Notes under the pieces: generated by a model
What the model was told of the DNA's origin: nothing
Database searches by the model: none
What the model saw: only the letters and a program-made list of their open reading frames with translations
NCBI GenBank assembly: GCA_030149405.1
Contig: JASBRM010000323.1
Span: 1-11,240, forward strand
DNA: 11,240 nucleotides
Source of the DNA: Neptuniibacter sp.
Lineage (GTDB): Bacteria; Pseudomonadota; Gammaproteobacteria; Pseudomonadales; Balneatricaceae
Direction: 5' to 3'
Shown: positions 1 to 6,110 of the stretch, piece by piece
Layout of the letters: each line of letters begins with the position of its first letter
Position numbering within the stretch: the stretch's first letter is position 1
Program-made: the position numbers and the translations under genes

Positions 1-1
1 C

Positions 2-712
2 GAGATAGATCAGCTTTGCACCATGCTTCTGAATAGCCCTACCCCTGAATCAGAATGTATCAAGTGGCTTAATGCACACATTGATAAATTCCATCCTGTT
101 TCACCATTATTACGTATCGCTGAATGCCAGTTGAATCGAACAGACATACTAGGCAAAACACCAGCTAGAAAGATGTCGCCTAATGATCTGATTCAAGCTG
201 TTCAAAATAATTTGCATATGATGCTACAAAATCATTCGATGGTAAAAACTGAAGAAGCACTGCTTGAGTCATTCACTCATTCATATCAGGGTGCAGTCTT
301 CAAATTGAGAGGGAAGAATCAATTTCACAATTTTTTGCAGAGCACAGTGGAGCAACACATCATTTATTCGATTATTGATGACACCCAGAATTACTGTAGA
401 GAGACATTTTCCAAATGGTCAGCTCCCAACTCAGCACAGAGTATTACCGAAAATGAAAGCGACAGAGAGCTATTTCATAACATAGTGGTGCGGGCATGCG
501 ATGAGATACAACAAGCAGCCATCTCTGACTGGAACGTTACTGAGTACAGTTTCGATAATTGGCTTTCAGGAAATGATCTTTCTGATACTAAGACTATAGA
601 CGCCTTTATCAGGAGCTGTTGCTTTTCTCTTATCCAAACGGGTTTTGATCTCGCTAAGGCCCCAAATAAAGAGCCTGCAGACCTCTTTGTTAAAAATATG
701 TTTAGTTACTGA
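2..712 (+). CDS. Hypothetical protein, 5' end probably outside the window
   Basis: The frame is open from base 2 to a TGA at 710-712. The first ATG, at 23, has no Shine-Dalgarno sequence in front of it, so the true start is probably left of the window; from that ATG the protein has 229 residues. I do not recognise the family. It reads as a soluble, mainly helical protein with no signal peptide, membrane segment or obvious catalytic motif. The C-terminal third is acidic, with tryptophans in the NWL and SDW contexts and a paired Cys (SCC) near the end. It lies upstream of and parallel to the replication block but is separated from it by 470 bp, so a shared transcript is not certain. Composition resembles its neighbours. 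That it is coding is likely from its length; its function is unknown. Confidence 0.7.
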   Translation, partial: EIDQLCTMLLNSPTPESECIKWLNAHIDKFHPVSPLLRIAECQLNRTDILGKTPARKMSPNDLIQAVQNNLHMMLQNHSMVKTEEALLESFTHSYQGAVFKLRGKNQFHNFLQSTVEQHIIYSIIDDTQNYCRETFSKWSAPNSAQSITENESDRELFHNIVVRACDEIQQAAISDWNVTEYSFDNWLSGNDLSDTKTIDAFIRSCCFSLIQTGFDLAKAPNKEPADLFVKNMFSY

Positions 713-745
713 TAGTACAAGCCTCTCGATACTTCAGTGTACTTC

Positions 746-766
746 AGCCAGGCCTCATGCCTGGCT
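746..766 (+). terminator. Hairpin after the first gene (weak terminator candidate)
   Basis: AGCCAGGC (746-753) pairs perfectly with GCCTGGCT (759-766) around a 5-nt loop, 34 bases after the stop codon at 712. No T-run follows (AACTATCTCCC), so it is not a textbook intrinsic terminator. It could end transcription inefficiently or stabilise the 3' end of the message. Confidence 0.4.
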
Positions 767-799
767 AACTATCTCCCAATAGTTCCACGCTAAAAGCTT

Positions 800-817
800 A
801 TGCACCTCAAGGTACAT
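800..817. repeat. Palindromic repeat, copy 1
   Basis: ATGCACCTCAAGGTACAT differs at one position from the perfect palindrome at 1088-1105 (8-bp arms around CA). Resemblance continues about 20 bases to the right, where both copies have an AGC followed by TCCATCNCC. The two copies bracket the candidate small ORF at 898-978. It may be an operator for an element-encoded regulator or a repeated protein-binding site; no function can be assigned from sequence. Confidence 0.6.
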
Positions 818-897
818 TAAGCATTGTCCATCTCCGTTTCCCAATATCATGTTTTATGTAATTCCCAGATATAACCCATAGAAATGAGGAACGAATT

Positions 898-978
898 ATG
901 AAAAAAGCAATCAGCCCAACCCCGCCTAGACTTCCTCCTGTAAAGCAAGCAGGACTGCTCTTTCTTTCGACGCCCTAA
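898..978 (+). CDS. Candidate 26-aa peptide
   Basis: An ATG at 898 preceded by GAGGA (886-890, 7-nt spacer) opens 26 codons ending in TAA. The peptide starts MKKAISPTPP, is basic and proline-rich, and ends in a short hydrophobic stretch (LLFLSTP). The good ribosome binding site and a hairpin 40 bases downstream are the main reasons to list it. The Lys/Pro-Thr-Pro-Pro opening vaguely recalls small Pseudomonas hypothetical proteins, but the match is too short to trust. It could also be a leader peptide or chance. It stands alone in a 470-bp gap between two palindromic repeats. Confidence 0.35.
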   Translation: MKKAISPTPPRLPPVKQAGLLFLSTP

Positions 979-1019
979 CACTACACTACCAATCTAAGAT
1001 ATTAACCACAGAATAAAAC

Positions 1020-1052
1020 CAGAGGGTCACACTCCCGCTTGTAAGCCCTCTG
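1020..1052. terminator. Inverted repeat, possible terminator of the small ORF
   Basis: CAGAGGG (1020-1026) is the exact complement of CCCTCTG (1046-1052) across a 19-nt loop, and ATTTCTGATAATT follows. The large loop and lack of a real T-run make it a weak terminator. It sits between the 26-codon ORF and the 302-aa gene. Confidence 0.3.
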
Positions 1053-1087
1053 ATTTCTGATAATTGTACGCCCCACCGCCTAAACCG

Positions 1088-1105
1088 ATGCACCTCAAGG
1101 TGCAT
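1088..1105. repeat. Palindromic repeat, copy 2 (perfect)
   Basis: ATGCACCTCAAGGTGCAT has perfect 8-bp inverted arms around CA and lies 77 bases before the RBS-preceded GTG start of the 302-aa gene. This is a plausible place for an operator controlling the replication block. The other copy is at 800-817. Confidence 0.65.
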
Positions 1106-1181
1106 TCTGAGCGAATCATCCATCACCTTAATTAGACTTTGCATCACATATTTTGAACTTAAACAAGATTAAGGAATTAAA

Positions 1182-2090
1182 GTGAATAGCAAAGAAAATG
1201 AAACCGTATTTACACCAGCTGCTACGAGCAAAAAACTCACAGGTGCTCTTCGATATGCTCAGGAAAACGTAAAGATTGTAGTGAAGGATGGTGCCCTATA
1301 CATCCCGGGGTCTGGAGGTAGAAATGACCTGTCAGATGACCCTAACACTATCACTGAGTTTTTCCGTGAAGCGTCTGACCCAAACCCTGTCATTGCTACA
1401 GGGCATGAAAATCAGCTACTTGCTCTGAGTATTACCAGTAATGATGTTGTTGATGGAATATCCAATATTGCTGCATTAGCTGATCAGTTTGGTATCAACC
1501 CTGAAACTGACATTCTGAAATGCACGTACTCCAAGTCTAATAAAGGTGAGTACGTCATCATTTTTCGCCATAACGGTAAGCGAGTAAAAACGCGAATTGC
1601 GATTCAACCTGGCGTCAGCATCCTAGCTGATGGTGGCCATTTTCACTTGGCGGGTAATAGCTACAAGCTTGGTTGGAATAATACTGTCTGGGCGAAAGAT
1701 TATGAGGATGGTCTAGATCCTATTCTTTCACCGACTGAGTGCCCAGATTCCATCCTGCAACTTGCTGAGATGCCTTCTCCATATGACGCAATCATCAATC
1801 GAGAGTTAAGCCAAACAGAAGCCATTGATATGTTCAGGGCTGGCTTCCGAGGAAATACAGCGATGAAGGATTGCCACGATGCGTTATGTGCCCTTCGAGC
1901 TACAGGCATGGCAAAAAAAGACATCGATCCTTACATGGCGACCGCCATCAGTAATTCAGATTCGCCCATCAACAAGAAGTGGCTGAATCAATGTGCTTGG
2001 TTTGTGTGTTTGCAGTATGAACCAGCCTACCTACCTGACGACAGCACATCTGTTGAGCCTAGCTCTTTGCGAGAACGCTTCACCTTCTAG
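1182..2090 (+). CDS. Degenerate Prim-Pol/PriCT protein (predicted catalytically inactive primase paralogue)
   Basis: The 302-residue protein starts at a GTG with AAGGA six bases upstream. By eye it aligns with residues 10-265 of the primase-helicase encoded at 3144-5396. Residues 20-170 follow the Prim-Pol domain with nearly identical spacing: TG at 73-74, then a strand at the position of the catalytic DxD, then DG at 91-92 matching NG, a KGEYVIIFR segment at the place of GGYHLYFK, and ILADGG (147-152) at the place of IRGEGG. Residues 208-282 follow the primase C-terminal (PriCT) segment, with CALRATGMAKKD matching CSLRSQGIAKSD. The metal-binding aspartates are S83 and T85 here, and the catalytic histidine is V125, so primase/polymerase chemistry is not expected. 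There is no helicase domain. I infer a regulatory, DNA-binding or primase-partner role. The family call by eye is fairly good; the role is a guess. Confidence 0.7.
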   Translation: MNSKENETVFTPAATSKKLTGALRYAQENVKIVVKDGALYIPGSGGRNDLSDDPNTITEFFREASDPNPVIATGHENQLLALSITSNDVVDGISNIAALADQFGINPETDILKCTYSKSNKGEYVIIFRHNGKRVKTRIAIQPGVSILADGGHFHLAGNSYKLGWNNTVWAKDYEDGLDPILSPTECPDSILQLAEMPSPYDAIINRELSQTEAIDMFRAGFRGNTAMKDCHDALCALRATGMAKKDIDPYMATAISNSDSPINKKWLNQCAWFVCLQYEPAYLPDDSTSVEPSSLRERFTF

Positions 2091-2156
2091 CCAACAGAGA
2101 GCAAAGGTAATCGCGCCTTTGTTCTCACAAATTTTTCATCAAAGAAGAGACAGAAA

Positions 2157-3056
2157 ATGCATACAAAAGAACACTCGTCTAGTTTGGCTCCGATCGATAG
2201 CTCTGAGTTATCTGTAGATAGCAATAATCCCGAATGTTTCACTGAAACTGTAAACATCAAACCATTCGGGTTTAAAAACTTATCAGACGGTAATGACCTT
2301 AACACCCTGTATGTGAAATATGGTATCCGCTCTATCGAAGGGCCGCTTTGGCGCATTCGCACAGTCCCACTCGGTTCGCGAGAAGCAGAACTAGTTTTAG
2401 GCGCAATTCGCGGCCACGAGCACTATTTGTACAATGTGACCACCCGAAAAAGTCCTCAGGGCCATTACGATCTCGTAGATATTACAGCCATAGAGCCACC
2501 ATTCTGCTATGAGGATATGCTTCAGGAGTATCAAGACGAACTTAGCCGCCTTTACCCTTACCAGCGTACCCCATTTATCGAAGGAGAGCTTAATCATCAC
2601 AGCAGCTTAAGTTGCTCAGCTCTCACTACTCACTGCGGGGAAAATTCTGACAGATTTAAACTCACATCTGGAATCATCGAACAAGATCCCAACACGAAAG
2701 CCTGGTTTCAAAAGTTAACTGATCCAAAGGTAGAAATCGGGAAAATTGTTTTTGTAACACCTGATTCGACTGAGGCGCCTAACCCAGCAGAAAAAAGCAA
2801 TATTGAATACAAGATACTAATCGCTGGTGAAAACCATTGGTCACACTTTTGCACAGCTGGCTTTACCGATACTGCAAAACTTTTACTTGAAGCGGTAACC
2901 GGAGATACCTCCGCTATTTATCGAATCATAGCTGCAAAGAACCGACTTGGTCTCTATCACATCGTTGATATCCAACCGATAGACGCCTGTGATTTCTCAC
3001 TGTCGGATGCTGAAATGCTAAAGCTTCTGTTCCCAGAAGATAAGTCAGCACCTTAA
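2157..3056 (+). CDS. Hypothetical protein with an internal domain duplication
   Basis: The 299-residue protein starts at an ATG with a purine-rich but weak ribosome site (AAGAAGAGA). I do not recognise the family. It contains two diverged copies of one module: residues about 50-135 and 216-293. In each, a segment of the form A-[EK]-L-x-L-x-A-x-x-G is followed by an aromatic strand, then G-x-Y-x-[LI]-V-D-I-x-x-I, then an acidic helix ending in L-[YF]-P. The linker (about 140-215) is polar. Predicted strands dominate, so a small beta-barrel or similar fold is possible, but I cannot show it. It begins 66 bases after the degenerate primase gene and ends 87 bases before the primase-helicase, all in the same direction, so a replication-accessory role such as DNA or primase binding is inferred only from context. 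Confidence 0.75.
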   Translation: MHTKEHSSSLAPIDSSELSVDSNNPECFTETVNIKPFGFKNLSDGNDLNTLYVKYGIRSIEGPLWRIRTVPLGSREAELVLGAIRGHEHYLYNVTTRKSPQGHYDLVDITAIEPPFCYEDMLQEYQDELSRLYPYQRTPFIEGELNHHSSLSCSALTTHCGENSDRFKLTSGIIEQDPNTKAWFQKLTDPKVEIGKIVFVTPDSTEAPNPAEKSNIEYKILIAGENHWSHFCTAGFTDTAKLLLEAVTGDTSAIYRIIAAKNRLGLYHIVDIQPIDACDFSLSDAEMLKLLFPEDKSAP

Positions 3057-3086
3057 ACATCCCATTTATTTAACACCAACTTGGCC

Positions 3087-3123
3087 ACAGGTAGAGAAAC
3101 CTCTACCTGTACCTACATTTTTT
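3087..3123 (+). terminator. Intrinsic terminator or attenuator before the primase-helicase gene
   Basis: ACAGGTAGAG (3087-3096) pairs perfectly with CTCTACCTGT (3101-3110) around an AAAC tetraloop, and six T residues follow at 3118-3123 after seven intervening bases. It lies 31 bases after the 299-aa gene's stop and 20 bases before the start codon of the primase-helicase. It could end the upstream transcript, or limit read-through so that less helicase than accessory protein is made. Confidence 0.65.
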
Positions 3124-3143
3124 ATCTTAAAAAGGTAACAAAC

Positions 3144-5396
3144 ATGGATACTGATATTCAGCTATCAGACATAGCAGCATTGCTTCAGCACGGAATAGAA
3201 GTAATTGAAGCTAGACCAGGCGAAAAGATCCCACTGCATAGTGGCTGGCAAGACAAATCAACTTCTGACTTCACTAAGGTTGTAAGCTGGCTACACCGCA
3301 ACCCTAAGATTAACTTTGCCATAAAAACAGGCTCTGACTCAGGAATGTTCGTTGTCGACCTGGACGTTAAGCCAACCGCTAACGGATTAGAGTCAATCAA
3401 AGAATTTTCCGGTGAAGAGATCCCCTTTGATTTCAAGAAGAACATGTATGCCAAAACACCATCCGGTGGTTATCACCTGTATTTCAAACTGCCTTCTGGC
3501 GTCACGGCCAAACAATGTGTAGGCGCATTAGATGCAGTTGATATCCGGGGTGAAGGAGGGCTAGCGATATGCGCTCCTTCATCTTATGACGTGGATGGTA
3601 CACAGGTTCGCTACACGCTATGTAATCCTGACGGACCTATAGCAGAACCACCTGATTGGGTCATCCAACTGTTGATTCAAGTGCAGCATAAGGCCTCAAA
3701 ACAAAAAGCCGAGCGGCAAAAACAGTCAACCACTCTGCTCCAAGAAATCATTTCAGGGGTTCCTGAAGGCTCTCGTGATGAAGTGCTATTCAAATTTGCT
3801 TGTAGTCTTCGATCTCAAGGCATAGCAAAGAGCGATGCCCTCTCTTTTGTAAGAACGGCAGCTGAAAATTGTTCACCTGCTTTTGACACATGTTTGGCAG
3901 AAGAAAAAGTACATCGTGTTTATTCAACATATCCAGAGCTATCTGATTTTGAATATACAGATTGGGGAAACTCAAAGCGATGGTCATCTATGTTCAGCAA
4001 GATGTTTAAATGGGTAGCAGAACTAAAGACTTGGTTTCGCTGGACCGGCTTTTTCTGGGCCGAAGATATACACGGCGGCACAAAACAAACCATCGAACCA
4101 TTTCTTCAGGACATTCATGAAGAGAAAAAAATTCTGGAATATGAGTTGGCAGAAAAATCTGAGTCCGACTCTAAAGTTTCCTATATCACGAATCGATTAG
4201 AAGAATGTTCAAAATGGTATAAACAGTCTCAAGGCTCACAACGCATTAGCTCAACCCTCGATCTGGCCAAAACACAGCCTGGGGTATCTATAAGCTTCAA
4301 TGAATTTGATAGCAAAGGTCACTATCTCGGCACCAACAATGGTGTATTAAAACTGACAGATCGAAGTTTTAGTTCCAATGACCCTGCTTATCTAATTACG
4401 AAACATTCTTCCGCAGATTATGATCCTGCTGCCGAATGCCCTAATTGGATTAAATTCTTGGGCACAACCTTTGGGCATAACCAAAACATCATTAAATTTG
4501 TCCAGCGCATAGTAGGACAATGTCTATTGGGAACAGACGATAAAAGCACTTTCTTTATCTTCAGCGGGGCTGGCGCTAATGGTAAATCAACTCTCGTGGA
4601 TACGCTGAAAACGCTGCTAGCTGATTATGCATGCGTAACATCTGCACAAGCGATCACGCATAACAAAACCAATAAAGAGTACTATCTTGCCACCTTGATA
4701 GGTATTCGCTTAGTTATCATCAACGAGACCCAGAAAGGCGCTCGTCTTGATGAAGCAATGGTCAAGCTTCTCGTCGACTCAGGTATTATTCAGGCAAGGA
4801 GGATTTATTCTGAGCCTATTTCTTTCCAGCCTGTATGTACACCGATTCTGGTTACCAATTACCCGCCACACATCAGTGCTGATTACTCTATTAATCGTAG
4901 GCTACTATTTGTTCCGTTCGAACATAAGATCCCTGAAGCAGATCGTGATCCGTTGTTCCGTCAAAAGTACCTGGAACCAGAACTATCAGGCATTTTAAAT
5001 TGGGCGTTAGAAGGCTGTGCTGATTACCTTCAGCAGGGGTTAAATCCACCTGATGAGATTGTTAAAGCAACCAAAGCCTATATCTTTGAAAATGATAAGG
5101 TCTCTCAATTCATCAGTGAATGCTGCACTGTAAACCCGCACTCCAAAATTGAATCTCAAGAACTCTATAAAGTTTTCCTTGAGTGGTGCGATGCAAAAGG
5201 GTGTCAGCGATTTGGTCAGAAGCGGATGAATCAGGAGCTACGCAGCCACGACTTTGAGGTAGAACGATCAACTGGTGGCGTTTTCTATGTATTCGGACTA
5301 AACCTGAAACAACCTGCGGATCAGTTGAGAGCTAAATTTTCTCCACCAGATACTCAGATTGATCCCCGAATTGCTGAGATGACTGATCTGGATTGA
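3144..5396 (+). CDS. Primase-helicase: Prim-Pol + PriCT + D5/SF3 helicase
   Basis: The 750-residue protein is taken from the ATG at 3144, which has AAAGGT seven bases upstream; a TTG at 3081 would add 21 residues but lacks a ribosome site and reads through the hairpin. Domains in order: Prim-Pol at about 10-190 with DLD (D72, D74), GGYH (H111) and DIRGEGG, all expected for an active primase/polymerase; a PriCT segment at about 198-265; a Trp-rich D5 N-terminal region to about 395; an SF3 AAA+ helicase with Walker A GAGANGKST (475-483), Walker B LVIINE (523-528), sensor ILVTN (N572) and arginines RR (585-586); and a C-terminal winged-helix-like region near 670-725. This is the phage P4 alpha / plasmid and satellite type of replication initiator, which primes and unwinds DNA at an element-borne origin. 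It is complete and appears active. It is co-directional with the two upstream accessory genes. Confidence 0.95.
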   Translation: MDTDIQLSDIAALLQHGIEVIEARPGEKIPLHSGWQDKSTSDFTKVVSWLHRNPKINFAIKTGSDSGMFVVDLDVKPTANGLESIKEFSGEEIPFDFKKNMYAKTPSGGYHLYFKLPSGVTAKQCVGALDAVDIRGEGGLAICAPSSYDVDGTQVRYTLCNPDGPIAEPPDWVIQLLIQVQHKASKQKAERQKQSTTLLQEIISGVPEGSRDEVLFKFACSLRSQGIAKSDALSFVRTAAENCSPAFDTCLAEEKVHRVYSTYPELSDFEYTDWGNSKRWSSMFSKMFKWVAELKTWFRWTGFFWAEDIHGGTKQTIEPFLQDIHEEKKILEYELAEKSESDSKVSYITNRLEECSKWYKQSQGSQRISSTLDLAKTQPGVSISFNEFDSKGHYLGTNNGVLKLTDRSFSSNDPAYLITKHSSADYDPAAECPNWIKFLGTTFGHNQNIIKFVQRIVGQCLLGTDDKSTFFIFSGAGANGKSTLVDTLKTLLADYACVTSAQAITHNKTNKEYYLATLIGIRLVIINETQKGARLDEAMVKLLVDSGIIQARRIYSEPISFQPVCTPILVTNYPPHISADYSINRRLLFVPFEHKIPEADRDPLFRQKYLEPELSGILNWALEGCADYLQQGLNPPDEIVKATKAYIFENDKVSQFISECCTVNPHSKIESQELYKVFLEWCDAKGCQRFGQKRMNQELRSHDFEVERSTGGVFYVFGLNLKQPADQLRAKFSPPDTQIDPRIAEMTDLD

Positions 5397-5405
5397 TACA
5401 CACTG

Positions 5406-5432
5406 GGTGGAGTTATAACTTATAGCTCCACC
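5406..5432 (+). terminator. Long hairpin after the primase-helicase gene
   Basis: GGTGGAGTTATA (5406-5417) pairs with TATAGCTCCACC (5421-5432) around ACT, with one G-U pair in 12. It starts 10 bases after the stop codon. No T-run follows, so it may be a weak terminator, an RNA-stabilising structure or part of an origin. Confidence 0.45.
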
Positions 5433-5444
5433 TACTCCACTCCA

Positions 5445-5680
5445 ACAGGTAACGACACGTTCCTTCCTTATAAATACAGGTAACAATTCATGGCTTGTTG
5501 TGGGTAATAACGATGACCATGATATACACCCTGACCGGGCTGCGATTCCGCTCGTAGTTGAATATCCTCGAAATGGATTCCGGTAGCTGCCTGATAGCAC
5601 ACCCACCTCTCTGCTTTCAGGAATGGTTAGAGCAACAGTACTGACCCGACCCGTTTAAATATCCAAACAGCGGTAACGAC
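5445..5680. repeat. Iteron-like ACAG(C)GGTAAC motifs
   Basis: ACAGGTAAC occurs at 5445-5453 and 5476-5484, 31 bases apart (about three helical turns) on the same strand. ACAGCGGTAACGAC is at 5667-5680, and a looser GGTAAT is at 5503-5508. Clustering in the non-coding DNA beside a P4-type initiator suggests binding sites, but three short copies with uneven spacing are modest evidence. Confidence 0.35.
5468..5481 (+). repeat. 14-bp repeat TTATAAATACAGGT, copy 1
   Basis: TTATAAATACAGGT occurs here and at 9398-9411, where it lies 29 bases before the start codon of the 103-aa gene. The TATAAA part could serve as a -10 element. The ATAAATACAG part resembles one half of a LexA box, but the matching CTG half-site is absent. 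This copy overlaps an iteron-like motif. Confidence 0.35.
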
Positions 5681-6047
5681 TTCAATTGAACCTCTTGTGC
5701 CGGATGTGATGATAAGCATCGAAAACCACACAACGCTTACTGATAGTAATGATCGTCATACAGTGACGAGGGAGCGTGTTTTACCCTATGTTGGCTTCCT
5801 TTATAAATTTTTTATAAAAAGGGGGGGTATAGAGTACCGTTTACGGTCTGGTTCGATTGATAATTACAACACCACTCACGAACAATCTGCGACACGCAGT
5901 GGAGCAGTTGTGAAGTTGAGTGATGCAATCAATCTTCCTGATGGAATGTGAATGGCTAGCTGCGTTTGTCTGGTGCTGCAGGCCTCGATGCAGGTATACC
6001 CTGAATTTCGATTTCACCTGTTACAGCTAGATAGACCTGGTTAAATA

Positions 6048-6110
6048 ACTGCTACGCAGTAAGTGAGTGCATACTTCTCCTGCAGGAGCAGTCGGAATTA
6101 TTTCTCACTT
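6048..6110 (-). terminator. Palindrome cluster at the integrase 3' end
   Basis: Reading the - strand past the integrase stop there are, in order, AAGTGAG/CTCACTT outer arms (6104-6110 with 6061-6067) enclosing the perfect palindrome CTCCTGCAGGAG (6077-6088), then a short ACTGC-GTA-GCAGT hairpin (6048-6060) followed by TATTTAA. Together they could form the integrase terminator. A recombination or protein-binding role is also possible. Confidence 0.4.

Larger units (their letters stand above)
5397..6109. other. Non-coding region: candidate origin or attachment region
   Basis: About 710 bases separate the primase-helicase and integrase genes. I find no convincing gene: the longest + frame (GTG at 5697 to 5951, 84 codons) lacks a ribosome site. 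The stretch contains a long hairpin right after the primase gene, three copies of an ACAG(C)GGTAAC motif, an AT-rich patch followed by a run of seven G (5821-5827), inverted CTAGCTG/CAGCTAG arms (5956-5962 and 6024-6030), and further palindromes next to the integrase 3' end. P4-type initiators act on iteron-bearing origins, and integrase genes often neighbour their attachment site. Either could be here; neither is proven. Confidence 0.4.

Noticed and set aside
3081..3143. TTG start that would extend the primase-helicase by 21 residues
   Set aside because: The extension reads through the hairpin and T-run and lacks a ribosome site, while the ATG at 3144 has a good one.
5419..5588. Startless open + strand frame with protein-like text (WLVVGNNDDHDIHPDRAA)
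   Set aside because: No start codon with a ribosome site and a stop after 56 codons; an open stretch of this length is expected by chance. A gene remnant cannot be excluded.
5848..5862. GGTTCGATT as a tRNA T-loop (possible tRNA fragment at an att site)
   Set aside because: Flanking bases do not form the T-stem and no acceptor stem or CCA end is present.
5697..5951. 84-codon + strand frame starting at GTG in the non-coding region
   Set aside because: No ribosome binding site, the frame reads through the AT-rich patch and G7 run, and the product has no recognisable composition or motif.
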